This document shows positions 1 through 9,506 of a DNA stretch of 64,000 bases, piece by piece. Numbering within the stretch: position 1 is the stretch's first letter; each line of letters opens with the position of its first letter. A program made the position numbers and the translations under genes. Where the stretch lies: assembly GCF_019209865.1 (NCBI RefSeq), contig NZ_JAHUTT010000006.1, positions 1-64,000 of the forward strand, written 5' to 3'. This DNA comes from Shewanella sp. NIFS-20-20. GTDB lineage: Bacteria > Pseudomonadota > Gammaproteobacteria > Enterobacterales > Shewanellaceae. The notes beneath the pieces are model-generated. The model saw nothing but the letters and a program-made list of their open reading frames with translations, ran no database searches and was not told where the DNA came from.

Positions 1-43
1 GACGATTGATATGAGTACGCGCCAAAGCTTCTGAAAGTTGCAT

Positions 44-77
44 AAAAAAATCCGATGACAAGGGGTCATCGGATTTT
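44..77. terminator. Rho-independent terminator, probably bidirectional
   Basis: A perfect 10-bp stem (ATCCGATGAC at 50-59, GTCATCGGAT at 65-74) has a 5-nt loop. A run of seven A lies on its left and a T run on its right. It can therefore end the minus-strand peroxidase transcript, whose gene stops at 170, and also a plus-strand gene entering from outside the window. Confidence 0.8.
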
Positions 78-169
78 GATCCTTTCAGTGAGATCGTCAA
101 GCGATCTGTCTTAACTGATCGGCATTACCCACTGGGTGCGTTTTTTGTTAATGCCAGCGCCCGGTAAGA

Positions 170-1111
170 TCAGTCAGCGTCTCGTAACAACAGATCTAAC
201 GAGGGAGCAAAAAACGACGATCCCGTGACCGCACGAGTAAAGTGCAATAAATGGTCGTGATGCCCCTGTTCATCGCCATGGATCATACTGCGCAGCATTA
301 ATTCAAAATGACTCGGCTCACGGCACACAGAAATAAACATCAAGCCTTGGTGCTTCATCGAACCATAAGGCATGCTTTGACGTAATATTTCAAGGCTATT
401 GCCTTGGGCATCTTTTAAGTTGACCCGCTTAATATGGCTGGTTAATGGTTTGTCTTCGCTAGCGTATTCAATATTATCCTGCTTGGTTCGACCAATAATA
501 TCTTCTTGCTTCTTTAGCGCCAGGCGTTGCCATTTTGGCAACATATGCGCATATTTTTGCACATGAATATAGCTGCCGCCTTTAAAGGCTTTATCTTCAT
601 CGCCCACTAACGCGACGGCCTGTCGGTGCTGACCTTTCGGGTTTTCAGTGCCATCAACAAAACCGGTTAGATCTCGGCTATCTTGATACCTAAAGCCCCG
701 CTCTTCATCCACCAACTCGACCAAGCCATCGAGCATTTGACAGCATTCATTGCCAATTTGATGCAAGATATCGTAGCGATCGCAACGCAAGTGCACAAAG
801 ACATCATATTCCAATGCCGGCGCCTCAGTATGGGCGGCGGTCATGGCGGGAAATGCCTGTAACTTAGCTGGGCGCGAGTTAGGATATAAGGTATCCCAGT
901 AATTGGCACCGATGGCAATAAAGCCATTAAAGGCACAATCGCTATGGGTATCAGCACTTTCAAATATATGCTGGGCGACTGAGGCTAAGGTGCTTCTTAA
1001 CGCTTTTTCTGCACCATCATTGGCACTCAACATCAAATAGATGCTATGAAGGTTACCTTCAGCACATATCCCAAGTTGCTCACGAGGCATAAGCTGGTTA
1101 TCCATAATCAT
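170..1111 (-). CDS. Dyp-type haem peroxidase
   Basis: This is a 313-residue dye-decolourising (DyP) peroxidase of the YfeX/TyrA group, a haem enzyme that uses peroxide to oxidise phenolic or porphyrin-like substrates. The family motif GxxDG is present as GFVDG around residue 150, giving catalytic Asp153. The probable proximal haem ligand is His226 (TSHIKR) and the distal Arg is Arg244; the spacings match YfeX-like enzymes. There is no signal peptide, so it should be cytoplasmic. The frame is open to 1147, but the ATG at 1111 follows an AGGA ribosome site at suitable spacing and is preferred. The physiological substrate cannot be read from the sequence. Confidence 0.9.
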   Translation of the reverse strand: MIMDNQLMPREQLGICAEGNLHSIYLMLSANDGAEKALRSTLASVAQHIFESADTHSDCAFNGFIAIGANYWDTLYPNSRPAKLQAFPAMTAAHTEAPALEYDVFVHLRCDRYDILHQIGNECCQMLDGLVELVDEERGFRYQDSRDLTGFVDGTENPKGQHRQAVALVGDEDKAFKGGSYIHVQKYAHMLPKWQRLALKKQEDIIGRTKQDNIEYASEDKPLTSHIKRVNLKDAQGNSLEILRQSMPYGSMKHQGLMFISVCREPSHFELMLRSMIHGDEQGHHDHLLHFTRAVTGSSFFAPSLDLLLRDAD

Positions 1112-1212
1112 TGCATTCCTATCAAAGTCATTTTTCCATATTATCAATAACTTTGACTATGCACGCAGTATAAAGATCAAAACAACTAAGAGAAGTGTGA
1201 GCCTGACCACAC

Positions 1213-2931
1213 TCAGTATCCCGCTGCCTGACCATCCTTACGGCTTTCTGAGGCCGCCATATACGCCTTTGACACTGGGTGAATCGCAATCGCTTGATAA
1301 CCGCCAAATACCCCAGTGTCATCCCTGAGTTGATGACCTTTGGCTTGCAGCGCTCGTCGAGTGGCAAAGGGGAATCCCGATTCGAGGCTAACCACCCCGC
1401 CATCTGACATCTGCTCCCCCGTCGGCTGACTCGATCCTGAGTGTACAATCCGCGGCGCATCTCCAGCTTCTTGAATATTCATGCCAAAATCTATCATGTT
1501 AATCACAATTTGCGCATGCATTTGTGGTTGAGTCGCCCCGCCCATCACCCCAAAACTCATAAAAGGAGCGCCATCTTTAGTAATAAACGCAGGAATAATA
1601 GTATGAAACGGACGTTTGCCAGGGGCATAACTGTTCGCTCTGCCCGGCGTTAAATCAAACAATTGACCACGGTCTTGTAACACAAATCCCAGCCCTGTCG
1701 GAGTCATACCTGAGCCCATTCCGCGATAATTACTTTGGATTAAGGACACCATATTGCCTTCACTGTCGGCCGTGGTCAGATAGACAGTATCGCCATGTTC
1801 CAGCCCCGGATGACCGGCATCGACAGATTTGGCCGCCTTATTTGGCTGAATAAGACGACTGCGGGCTTGGTTATAGTGCGCCGAAATTAATTCGCTCACA
1901 GGCACCTTGGCGAAATCCATGTCAGCATAAAATTTAGCCCTATCGGCGAATGCCAGCTTTTTGGCTTCCACAAATAGGTGCACATATTCGGGGCTTGTTT
2001 GGCCTAAGCCTGCGATATCAAAAGGCTCTAAGGTTTTCAAAATTTGCAGGGCGGCAATGCCTTGGCCGTTAGGTGGCAGTTCCCACACATCATAGCCCCG
2101 GTAATTGGCCGAGACTGGGGTCACCCACTCACTGCGATGATTGGCGAGGTCTGCTAACGATAAATAGCCACCATGTTGCTGTAGATAGGACACAATACCC
2201 TTGGCGATTTCCCCTTGATAAAAGCTGTCACGGCCCTGTTGCGCTAATAACTTGTAGGTCGATGCTAAGTCGGGGTTACTAAACATCTCCCCCTCTGCCG
2301 GCATCTGACCATTAACCATATATGTTTCGCTAAAACCGGGATACTTCGAGAGTTTAGGCGCACTTAGCGCTAAATAATGGGCCACCACTTGGCTGACAGG
2401 GAATCCCTTGTCGGCATAGTGAATGGCGGGGGCTAAAATGTCTGTCATTGGCAGTTGGCCAAAGCGCTGATGCAAGCTAAACCAAGCATCGACAGCTCCG
2501 GGGACGCTAATAGGTAACACGCCATAGGGCGGGATCTGACGGATCCCGAGCCGCTCGAACTCTGCAGCCGTGAGCGCCATCGGACTTCGCCCTGAGCCAT
2601 TAAGTCCATACAAACGCTTATCTTTAGCGCTCCACACCATGGCATATAAATCGCCACCGATACCGGCACCGGTCGGTTCAACAAGTCCAAGCATGGCATT
2701 GGCGGCAATGGCGGCATCGATGGCATTACCGCCTCGACGCATCACATCTAAGGCGGCTTGGGTGGCAAGTGGCTGACTGGTGGCCGCCATTGCGTCACTG
2801 GCGTAGATCACTGAACGAGTGGCAAAGGAGGCGCCACTAATTCTATCGACTGCGGTAGCGGCAGCTGACCACAGCGTCAGTAGCGCCACCAGCATAGCGC
2901 GCCTGCAATTTAATCGACAATGTGTCTGCAT
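1213..2931 (-). CDS. ggt: Gamma-glutamyltransferase, periplasmic
   Basis: A 572-residue gamma-glutamyltranspeptidase, which cleaves the gamma-glutamyl bond of glutathione and transfers or hydrolyses the glutamyl group. A signal peptide of about 27 residues ends near AAATA, which puts the enzyme in the periplasm. The proenzyme cuts itself before a Thr that becomes the nucleophile; here that is Thr382 in HGDTVYLTTAD. The small-subunit oxyanion and substrate motifs (GSGMTP and a Gly-rich GVMGGATQPQ) follow. The frame continues to a TTG at 2949, but the ATG at 2931 has a GGGGG ribosome site just upstream. Length is normal for the family. Confidence 0.93.
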   Translation of the reverse strand: MQTHCRLNCRRAMLVALLTLWSAAATAVDRISGASFATRSVIYASDAMAATSQPLATQAALDVMRRGGNAIDAAIAANAMLGLVEPTGAGIGGDLYAMVWSAKDKRLYGLNGSGRSPMALTAAEFERLGIRQIPPYGVLPISVPGAVDAWFSLHQRFGQLPMTDILAPAIHYADKGFPVSQVVAHYLALSAPKLSKYPGFSETYMVNGQMPAEGEMFSNPDLASTYKLLAQQGRDSFYQGEIAKGIVSYLQQHGGYLSLADLANHRSEWVTPVSANYRGYDVWELPPNGQGIAALQILKTLEPFDIAGLGQTSPEYVHLFVEAKKLAFADRAKFYADMDFAKVPVSELISAHYNQARSRLIQPNKAAKSVDAGHPGLEHGDTVYLTTADSEGNMVSLIQSNYRGMGSGMTPTGLGFVLQDRGQLFDLTPGRANSYAPGKRPFHTIIPAFITKDGAPFMSFGVMGGATQPQMHAQIVINMIDFGMNIQEAGDAPRIVHSGSSQPTGEQMSDGGVVSLESGFPFATRRALQAKGHQLRDDTGVFGGYQAIAIHPVSKAYMAASESRKDGQAAGY

Positions 2932-3037
2932 AACACCCCCGCTGTTCAAAATAACACCAGAGATACTATGACGCCAAGTGATTAATAAATCACGAATTGA
3001 TTGTTATAAATAACAAAAAATATCGAAAAGCCAGACA

Positions 3038-4111
3038 TTATTGCGAAGGAAATATGATTAAGGGATGACGAAGCACCTCAATGTCGACCCGCGCCCCCAG
3101 TTCAAACGGCTGTGTGGATCTCACCTGCCACTGCAACTCACCCAGCGCCACTAAGTAATCACAACCATAGCCTAAAAACTGCCGCTGGATCACTTGCCCG
3201 GCGCCTTGTTCATTCGCCGTCAAACGCAATGACTCAGGGCGCACAAGCAACTGCCCTTGTGTGCCAATGGCTTGAGCCAAAGGCTCGCTGCTGACGACAA
3301 CTCCTAAAGGAGAATCAACCTGATGCTCTGTCATCACAGTGACATGGGCGTAATTCGCTTGGCCAAGATAATTGGCCACATAAGGCGATGATGGCCGCGC
3401 GTACAGCGACTGAGCTGGGCCTTGTTGCAAGATACTGCCTTGCGCCAAAATAGCCAGCTGATCGGCAAAGGCAAACGCCTCCTCTTTACTGTGAGTCACA
3501 AATACTGCACTCACTTGTCTTGCCTTGAGAATATCCCTGATCTCGCTCATTAGCGCTTGGCGAACTTGTGCATCGATATTGGAAAAGGGTTCATCCAGTA
3601 ACAGTAATCGTGGTTGGTAGGCTAAGGCTCTCGCAATGGCGACCCGTTGCTGCTGGCCGCCAGACAATTCATGGGGATAACGATGACCCAGCCCCTCTAA
3701 CCTCACTAACGCCAACATATCATCGACGATGGCCTGATAATGAGCTTTCGGGGTGTTGCTTAAACCAAAGACGATATTGTCGGCGACATTGAGGTGAGGA
3801 AATAATGCATAATCTTGAAAAATCATCCCCATACCGCGCTGCTCAGCGGGGACAAACTGCTCAGGGCTACACAAGGTTTTGCCTGATAATATCAAGGTAC
3901 CGGCACTCATCGGCTGCAAACCGGCAATGGCTCGTAACAGCGTAGATTTTCCACAACCACTGGGACCGAGCAATGCCAAAATTTGTCCCTGCTCGAGCAC
4001 TAAGCTCAATTCATGTAACACCGAGACCCCTTGATAGTGACTGCTAAGCTTATCAATCATCAGCTCTACGGAAGGCGAATGGATCACTGTGGGTGGAATA
4101 AGGGCACTCAT
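3038..4111 (-). CDS. fbpC: Iron(III) ABC transporter ATP-binding protein (FbpC type)
   Basis: A 357-residue ATPase that powers uptake of ferric iron delivered by the periplasmic binding protein. Walker A is GPSGCGKST (49-57), the Q-loop is around 99, the signature is LSGGQ (149-153), Walker B is LLLLDEP (about 168-174), and the switch His is His207. The last 120 residues form a TOBE-like extension of the kind found in FbpC/PotA/MalK importers. The start codon overlaps the permease stop as ATGA, with a GGAG site inside the permease gene, so translation is coupled. FbpC rather than a polyamine or molybdate ATPase is inferred from the binding protein and the Fur site upstream. Confidence 0.88.
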   Translation of the reverse strand: MSALIPPTVIHSPSVELMIDKLSSHYQGVSVLHELSLVLEQGQILALLGPSGCGKSTLLRAIAGLQPMSAGTLILSGKTLCSPEQFVPAEQRGMGMIFQDYALFPHLNVADNIVFGLSNTPKAHYQAIVDDMLALVRLEGLGHRYPHELSGGQQQRVAIARALAYQPRLLLLDEPFSNIDAQVRQALMSEIRDILKARQVSAVFVTHSKEEAFAFADQLAILAQGSILQQGPAQSLYARPSSPYVANYLGQANYAHVTVMTEHQVDSPLGVVVSSEPLAQAIGTQGQLLVRPESLRLTANEQGAGQVIQRQFLGYGCDYLVALGELQWQVRSTQPFELGARVDIEVLRHPLIIFPSQ

Positions 4112-5736
4112 TTTTGCTCCATCGAACGATTCAAAATAAATAACGGGAGTAACCCAACTAATACAATCACAACGGCCCCTAAGGCGGCATGTTCTAGCTG
4201 TTCATCGGACACATACTGGAACACATAGGTCGCCAAATTTTCATAACCTATGGGACGCAATAATAAGGCGGCGGGAAGCTCTTTCATGCTTTCAATAAAC
4301 ACCAGTAACATGCCAGCCAAAATGCCTTTTTTCAGCAAGGGCAAGTGCACCTTCAAGAATAACCCTAATGGCTTAGCGCCCATGGTCAGCGCCGCCATAT
4401 CAAGGCTGGGGCTTATACGCTTGTAGCTGCCTTCAACACTGCCAATGGCAATCGCGGCAAAACGAATGCAAAACGCCAACACTAGCGCAATTAAAGAGCC
4501 CGTGAGCAGTAATCCCGGTTGAGCTAAGCCTAGGTATCTCAAGCTGTCATTGATGGCAAAGTCGAGCCAAGTTAATGGGATAAGTACCGCAATGGCCAGA
4601 ACCGTGCCGGGCAAGGTATAACCTAAGGTTGACACTCGCGCCGGCAAAGCATCCAACGGGCGTGGGCTAACACGACTGACAAATTGCAAGCATAATGCCA
4701 GCAAAATACATAACAGGCTGACAACGATGGCGAGCGATAAACTGTTAAGGCTATAACGCCAAAAATCACTGTGCCAGCTGACCTCGAAATAATCGATACT
4801 GTAGTGCAGCAACACCAACATAGGCACAATAAACGCGAACAACAATAGCGTCAGGCAATATGCGCTGATCAACCAGCCCTGAAGCCTTGGCAAGGTCTGT
4901 AGCGCCATACTGGCGCCTTGGCCTGATTTTTGAAATAACTGTTGTTTGCGGCGAGCAAAACGTTCACTGCCCACCAACACCAACACCAATAATAAGATCA
5001 TCATCGACAACCGCGCGGCGGTGGTCATACTGCCATAACCTAACCAAGCATCATAAACGCCGGTGGTTAAGGTGGGGACAGCAAAGTAACTGACGGTGGC
5101 AAAATCGGCGGCGGTTTCCATCGCCACCAAGGACACGCCGACAGCTAAGGCAGGTCTTGCCAGAGGCAATGACACTCGCCAAAAAATTTGCCAGCTACTG
5201 GCTCCCATCACTTTGGCCGCTTGCGGCAAACTAATGGATTGTTCGGTAAAGGCGGTACGACCCAGCAAATAAATATAGGGAAATAATACTAGTGCCAACA
5301 TCACTGCGGCGCCGCTTAGCGAACGCACCTGCCAAAAGCTGTAATCTTGCGGTCCTTGCCACTCAAACAACCACCTTAACCCGCGCTGAACCGGGCCAGC
5401 ATAGTCGAGTAAGTCGGTGTAAATATAGGCGACGATATAGGCAGGCATAGATAAGGGCAGTAATAGCGCCCACTGCAGCCAGCTGCGGCCAGGGAATTGG
5501 CAACGGGCCACCCAAAATGCGGCAGGCAAAGCCAAGACTAATGCCCCAACCGCGACTAACCCCACCAACATCAGCGTGTTGATCACATAATCAGAGAGGA
5601 CAGTATTCGCCAAATGCCGAAACACATCATGGCTCGGTGCTAAAGATTGGACCGCGAGCGCCACCAGAGGTGCGCAAATAATAAAGGCAATCACCATGGC
5701 GCTGAAAGACCAGCGCCGCGACAGGGTAAGAATCAT
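4108..5736 (-). CDS. fbpB: Iron(III) ABC transporter permease (FbpB type)
   Basis: A 542-residue inner-membrane permease made of two fused halves with about 12 hydrophobic segments. Each half has a cytoplasmic coupling loop of the EAA type: one near residues 170-200 (LPQAAKVMGAS) and one near 445-475 (LDMAALTMGAK). This duplicated arrangement is typical of FbpB/SfuB iron permeases, where one chain replaces the usual dimer. It lies between the binding-protein and ATPase genes on the same strand, 58 bp after the former and overlapping the latter by 4 bp. The ATG at 5736 follows a GGAAG ribosome site. Confidence 0.9.
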   Translation of the reverse strand: MILTLSRRWSFSAMVIAFIICAPLVALAVQSLAPSHDVFRHLANTVLSDYVINTLMLVGLVAVGALVLALPAAFWVARCQFPGRSWLQWALLLPLSMPAYIVAYIYTDLLDYAGPVQRGLRWLFEWQGPQDYSFWQVRSLSGAAVMLALVLFPYIYLLGRTAFTEQSISLPQAAKVMGASSWQIFWRVSLPLARPALAVGVSLVAMETAADFATVSYFAVPTLTTGVYDAWLGYGSMTTAARLSMMILLLVLVLVGSERFARRKQQLFQKSGQGASMALQTLPRLQGWLISAYCLTLLLFAFIVPMLVLLHYSIDYFEVSWHSDFWRYSLNSLSLAIVVSLLCILLALCLQFVSRVSPRPLDALPARVSTLGYTLPGTVLAIAVLIPLTWLDFAINDSLRYLGLAQPGLLLTGSLIALVLAFCIRFAAIAIGSVEGSYKRISPSLDMAALTMGAKPLGLFLKVHLPLLKKGILAGMLLVFIESMKELPAALLLRPIGYENLATYVFQYVSDEQLEHAALGAVVIVLVGLLPLFILNRSMEQK

Positions 5737-5787
5737 GAATCTTCCAAATACAACAGCTAAATCAGATGATTAAGCTTTTTTGGCAGT

Positions 5788-6795
5788 TTACATATCAAAC
5801 TTAACTTCATCCAGTAGTTTCACCGCTGCACTGTGATTGTCGGCCAATGCCTGAATAGGCAATGCATCTTCGGTAAATTGACCCCAAGATGCCACCATCT
5901 CGGACGGTTGCACTTTAGGATTGACCGGATACTCAAAATTCACTTCGGCATACTTGGTTTGCGCCTCGGCGGAAGCTAAGTATTCCATCAAGGCTTGCGC
6001 GCCAGCACGGTTAGGCGCATGTTTGGCCATGGCCATACCAGAGACATTAATATGGGCACCGCGATTGCTTTGATTGGGGAAGTTAATGGCAACGGCTTGC
6101 GCCCAAGCTTGCTGATTCGGGTCCATCATCATGCTGCCGAGGTAATAGCTATTGCCGATAGCAATATCACATAACCCTTCTTTTACCGCCTTCACTTGAG
6201 CGCGATCATTGCCTTGCGGACGCTGCGCTAAGTTGGCTTTTAGGCCTTCTAACCAAGCTTTGGTATCCGCTTCACCATGGTGAGCAAGCATCGATGCCAC
6301 TAAGGCCACGTTATACGGATGCTTACCACTGCGCGTACAGATTTTACCTTTAAACTGTGGCGATGCTAAATCTTCATAATTAATATCAATCGCCCCTAAA
6401 CGCGCTTTTGACGAGTAGATATTGCGCACCCGCTTGGTTAACGAAAACCATAAATCATCAGGTGAGCGAAATTGCGCTGGAATGGCGGCATCGATAATAG
6501 TGCTGTCCAGCGGCTGCACTAAGTGCTTATCCACTAACTCCATTAAGCGCGAGAAGTCAGAGGTCAGTACGAGATCCGCCGGAGATAATCGACCTTCACG
6601 CGTTAAGCGCTCGGCGATACCATCTTTGGCAAACACCACGTCCACCTCAATGCCCGTCTTAGCGGTAAAATCTTGCAATATTGGGTCAATCAGAAACGGT
6701 TGACGATAAGAATATACAGTCACACTGTCTGCTGCCAGCGCAGGAGCCGACGACATCATGACCGCAGCCATCACCACCCCAGATAGTACTCTCAT
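5788..6795 (-). CDS. fbpA: Iron(III) ABC transporter substrate-binding protein (FbpA/FutA type)
   Basis: A 335-residue periplasmic binding protein of the FbpA/FutA class that captures ferric iron. A signal peptide of about 22 residues ends at ALA. The mature N-terminus VTVYSYRQ resembles the family start (YSxR). A paired Tyr motif, NSYYLG around residue 217, matches the Fe-binding tyrosines of the FutA/FbpA group. The open frame reaches a TTG at 6804, but the ATG at 6795 has an AGGAG site about 10 nt upstream. A Fur-like operator lies about 50 bp upstream. Thiamine or other cations are alternative ligands, but the Tyr pair and the Fur site favour iron. Confidence 0.87.
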   Translation of the reverse strand: MRVLSGVVMAAVMMSSAPALAADSVTVYSYRQPFLIDPILQDFTAKTGIEVDVVFAKDGIAERLTREGRLSPADLVLTSDFSRLMELVDKHLVQPLDSTIIDAAIPAQFRSPDDLWFSLTKRVRNIYSSKARLGAIDINYEDLASPQFKGKICTRSGKHPYNVALVASMLAHHGEADTKAWLEGLKANLAQRPQGNDRAQVKAVKEGLCDIAIGNSYYLGSMMMDPNQQAWAQAVAINFPNQSNRGAHINVSGMAMAKHAPNRAGAQALMEYLASAEAQTKYAEVNFEYPVNPKVQPSEMVASWGQFTEDALPIQALADNHSAAVKLLDEVKFDM

Positions 6796-6842
6796 TATGA
6801 ACAACTCCTTGTAATCTCACTCAAGCTTAATGCGTATGTGAA

Positions 6843-6857
6843 TGATAATAATTATCA
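6843..6857. promoter_or_regulatory. Fur box (7-1-7 palindrome) before the iron ABC operon
   Basis: TGATAATAATTATCA is a perfect 7-1-7 inverted repeat and matches the core Fur recognition motif. It sits 48-62 bp upstream of the binding-protein ATG, where Fur would block the promoter. Iron-repressed transcription of all three transporter genes is the expected consequence. Confidence 0.82.
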
Positions 6858-6922
6858 ATTGTGACTGATAGTAAACTAAACCCTTCAGCCTTGTAAACAC
6901 ATCTCGGCAGATTTTTATGGTC

Positions 6923-6959
6923 AAAAAAAGCTTCGGGCCGTTGCCGACCCGAAGCTTTT
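6923..6959 (-). terminator. Rho-independent terminator after the GST-like gene
   Basis: A 12-bp stem (AAAAGCTTCGGG at 6926-6937, CCCGAAGCTTTT at 6948-6959) with a 10-nt loop. On the minus strand it is followed by seven T. It separates the fpr-GST transcript from the iron transport operon. Confidence 0.88.
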
Positions 6960-6984
6960 CAGTGCTGCCGTCACCGAGGCGGTG

Positions 6985-7584
6985 TTAACTCGGACGCGTA
7001 TCTGCAAATACCGGTAACGGGCTCAATGCTTGATGCCACTTAGCAACCGCAGGCACCACTTTATGCCAGTCTAAATTTCTGTGGCGAAAATCGAGATAAT
7101 CGAGCAAGCACACCAAGGCGATACGCTCGGCGTTCAGTTCGCAGGCGGCAATGATGCCGGAATGTTCAATTTGCCTGAGGCTTCGCAGCAAGCTTTGCTC
7201 ATAACGACCGCGCCAAAAATCCGAAGCTAACCCTTCGGCGGCGCGCATTTGCTCCTGCCTTAACGCCACTGCGGCATCTAACATGCCGATCACTAATGCA
7301 TATTGACATTGACGCTGCCACTCAGCCCCAGGCGCTGCAAATAAACTGGCATGATTAGCCGAGTGATCGATAAAGCGTGCAATCACTTCACTATCAAATA
7401 ACGCACTGCCATCACTGAGCAATAAACAGGGGACCTTGCCCAAAGGATTGGCTTCTAACAGACGCTGACTATTATCAAACGGATTGACTAACTCAAGTTG
7501 CATGTCGGTGATATTTAACACGCCCGCCATCACTCGGATCATACGAGCATAGGGTGATGCCTGAGAATAAAGTAATGTCTTCAT
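6985..7584 (-). CDS. Glutathione S-transferase-like protein
   Basis: A 199-residue protein with the two-domain glutathione S-transferase layout. The thioredoxin-like N-terminal domain (about 1-78) holds YSQASPYAR at the glutathione site, the cis-Pro motif KVPCL near residue 51, and the DSEVIARFID segment that contacts the gamma-glutamyl group. An all-helical C-terminal domain follows. The group resembles E. coli YibF-type GSTs, whose substrates are not known. It lies 4 bp after fpr on the same strand, so the two are probably co-transcribed, and a terminator follows. Confidence 0.82.
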   Translation of the reverse strand: MKTLLYSQASPYARMIRVMAGVLNITDMQLELVNPFDNSQRLLEANPLGKVPCLLLSDGSALFDSEVIARFIDHSANHASLFAAPGAEWQRQCQYALVIGMLDAAVALRQEQMRAAEGLASDFWRGRYEQSLLRSLRQIEHSGIIAACELNAERIALVCLLDYLDFRHRNLDWHKVVPAVAKWHQALSPLPVFADTRPS

Positions 7585-7588
7585 AGTA

Positions 7589-8329
7589 TTACCAATATTT
7601 TTCCAGAGTAATATTACCGGGGACGCGACGAAGATTTTTGGTTAAGCCTCGGCTCAGTAAATAGTTATTCGCATCCGCCACCATCTCGGGGTTACCACAC
7701 AGCATCACCTGAGAATCTTCTGCATTTAAGCTCACTCCCGCAGCCGCCTCAATGGCGCCAGAGGATAAGCCCTCAGGAATGCGGCAATTTAAGCCACCCG
7801 CGTAGGACTCCCGAGTCACACTGATCACTAACTTAAACTGCTGCGGGTATCGTTGTTCCAGTGCGCGTAATTGCGTTAAATATGCTAAATCTTGGACTTG
7901 CCTCACCCCATACACCAGCACAAGCTTTTCAAACTTGTGCCAAGGTTCATCGGTCAGCATCATTGAGATAAAGGGACCCACGGCGGTGCCAGTAGAGAGC
8001 AACCACAAGTGTTTGAATCCTGCAGGCACCTCTTGCAACGTCATAAAACCTGCGGCGCTGGCGGTGATGTCTATTTCATCTCCCACCGCCATCGCGCGTA
8101 AATGTGGAGAGAGCTCACCGCCCTCTACCGCCACGGCCAGTACTTCACAATAATCTTTACCCGGTGGGTTCACCAGAGAATAGGCTCTGGCAATGCGTTT
8201 ATCATCGCGCACTCGGCTCAGCTTAATAAACTGGCCAGCAGTAAAGTCCGTGATCCCTGGAGTCAATTTCAGCGAAAATAATTTGTCATTCCAATCAATA
8301 CGTTCAAGCACTTTTGCCGTGACCCACAT
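7589..8329 (-). CDS. fpr: Ferredoxin-NADP+ reductase
   Basis: A 246-residue FAD enzyme that moves electrons between NADPH and ferredoxin or flavodoxin. The FAD-binding motif RAYSLVN and the NADPH-binding segment STGTAVGPF are clear, as is VMLCGNPEMV. The chain ends in an aromatic KYW, matching the C-terminal Trp of E. coli Fpr. The frame stays open to 8410, but the E. coli protein aligns from the ATG at 8329 (WVTAKVLERIDW), which has a GGGA site upstream; the 27 extra codons have no ribosome site. In enterics fpr serves oxidative-stress repair and flavodoxin-dependent enzymes. Confidence 0.9.
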   Translation of the reverse strand: MWVTAKVLERIDWNDKLFSLKLTPGITDFTAGQFIKLSRVRDDKRIARAYSLVNPPGKDYCEVLAVAVEGGELSPHLRAMAVGDEIDITASAAGFMTLQEVPAGFKHLWLLSTGTAVGPFISMMLTDEPWHKFEKLVLVYGVRQVQDLAYLTQLRALEQRYPQQFKLVISVTRESYAGGLNCRIPEGLSSGAIEAAAGVSLNAEDSQVMLCGNPEMVADANNYLLSRGLTKNLRRVPGNITLEKYW

Positions 8330-8416
8330 ACTGTTTCCCAACTCATCAATGATGTTGTCAGCATAAGACACATTTTGAGCTGACCACAAGCGCAAAATTT
8401 CATCATTCATTTATTA

Positions 8417-8965
8417 TTATTGGTCAAACTCGCTAAGCACTCGGCTGATGTCATGCTGAATAGATTCATACGCTTGAGTCATCGCCTCAAGTTGTGCCTG
8501 ATCCAAGACGCCCATTTCTTGCAGGCTCTTTTTCGCTTGGTTCATTCCCCGCTCAATGGCATTGAGTAATTGCTGACCATACTGTTGCAGTGGCTCTCCT
8601 GATGTGTCTTGCGCCGCATGATACAGCGATGAATGAGCTAACTGCTGTAATTTATCCGTGGTTGATTGCCATGATGATTGACTAACGTCCTGCGCTTGAG
8701 AATACGCGGCCATTTGGCCATGCGATTGTTGCAGTTTCCCGACTTGCTCAGCTATCGATTGCGCGACCGAGGCAAAAAATAAGGCACTGGGATCTTGCTG
8801 ACTCTCTAACTGCACTGCCATGGCCACCGCAATGTCGGCCTGCAGTAACTGGCGACTGAGCAGTTTGCTGCTGGTGCGATAATCGGCAATGGTGACAGGG
8901 TCGCCAGGACTGCGACGAACCGCAGTGTCACTAACGGCGGTTGATTGGGGCAATGAAGTGTCCAT
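8417..8965 (-). CDS. Uncharacterised Gln/Ser-rich helical protein (possibly DUF5610)
   Basis: A 182-residue soluble protein with no signal peptide or membrane segment. It is rich in Gln, Ser and Ala and looks mostly helical from about residue 35 onward. The C-terminal stretch, with NAIERGMNQAKKSLQEMGVL followed by a short acidic helix, resembles the DUF5610 family as I remember it; this is tentative. The ATG at 8965 has an AGGCAGG-like ribosome site. It ends 88 bp before fpr on the same strand, so it may share its transcript. I cannot assign a function. Confidence 0.6.
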   Translation of the reverse strand: MDTSLPQSTAVSDTAVRRSPGDPVTIADYRTSSKLLSRQLLQADIAVAMAVQLESQQDPSALFFASVAQSIAEQVGKLQQSHGQMAAYSQAQDVSQSSWQSTTDKLQQLAHSSLYHAAQDTSGEPLQQYGQQLLNAIERGMNQAKKSLQEMGVLDQAQLEAMTQAYESIQHDISRVLSEFDQ

Positions 8966-9247
8966 AGTGCCTGCCTAAGCTAATGCCTTTATGTTCTTAT
9001 CGGCCAGCCTAAAAAAATCTACACCCCCATTTACACAACACTAGCAACACAGCAAAAACACCCAAACTCAAACCAAAAAATACAAATCAAAAACAACTAG
9101 ATAACTTAAATAATTAACCAGCAATTTGATTTGTATTTATACAAAAATGTTTATATCATGCCCCACGAAAGGTGCGCAAAGTCACATTGATGCGCATTTT
9201 TGCGAGCAGGAGTTATCTGCCGAATTATCAAAGGACATTGAAACCAC

Positions 9248-9442
9248 ATGAATACCGAACCCATGATTTCTGTTAATAAAACTGCTAGCGTGAGTTGCCG
9301 AAACTGCCGCCGTCTGACAGAGCTCGAAGGTCAAATGCTGTGTTTACGCCAAGGTCAGATTTTTCATTTAACCAAACTCAATAACGATGCTCATCCACTC
9401 ATTTGTGACGGTTGGCAGCAACATGGCGACCAGCACGGTTAA
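9248..9442 (+). CDS. Small four-cysteine protein, unknown
   Basis: A 64-residue protein with four Cys: a CRNC pair at about residues 18-21, one in MLCLRQGQ and one in LICDGW. This CxxC...C...C pattern suggests binding of zinc or another metal. The acidic and aromatic C-terminal motif CDGW is a sensible conserved feature. An AAGGA element lies about 12 nt before the ATG, a long but usable spacing. It is transcribed alone, between two minus-strand genes, after an A+T-rich 280-bp region that would carry its promoter. Function is not known. Confidence 0.6.
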   Translation: MNTEPMISVNKTASVSCRNCRRLTELEGQMLCLRQGQIFHLTKLNNDAHPLICDGWQQHGDQHG

Positions 9443-9506
9443 GTGGATGATACGCTGACTGACCGCGCATCATCGCCCCTAGCGTTTTGCTTGGCTGTTC
9501 TATGAC

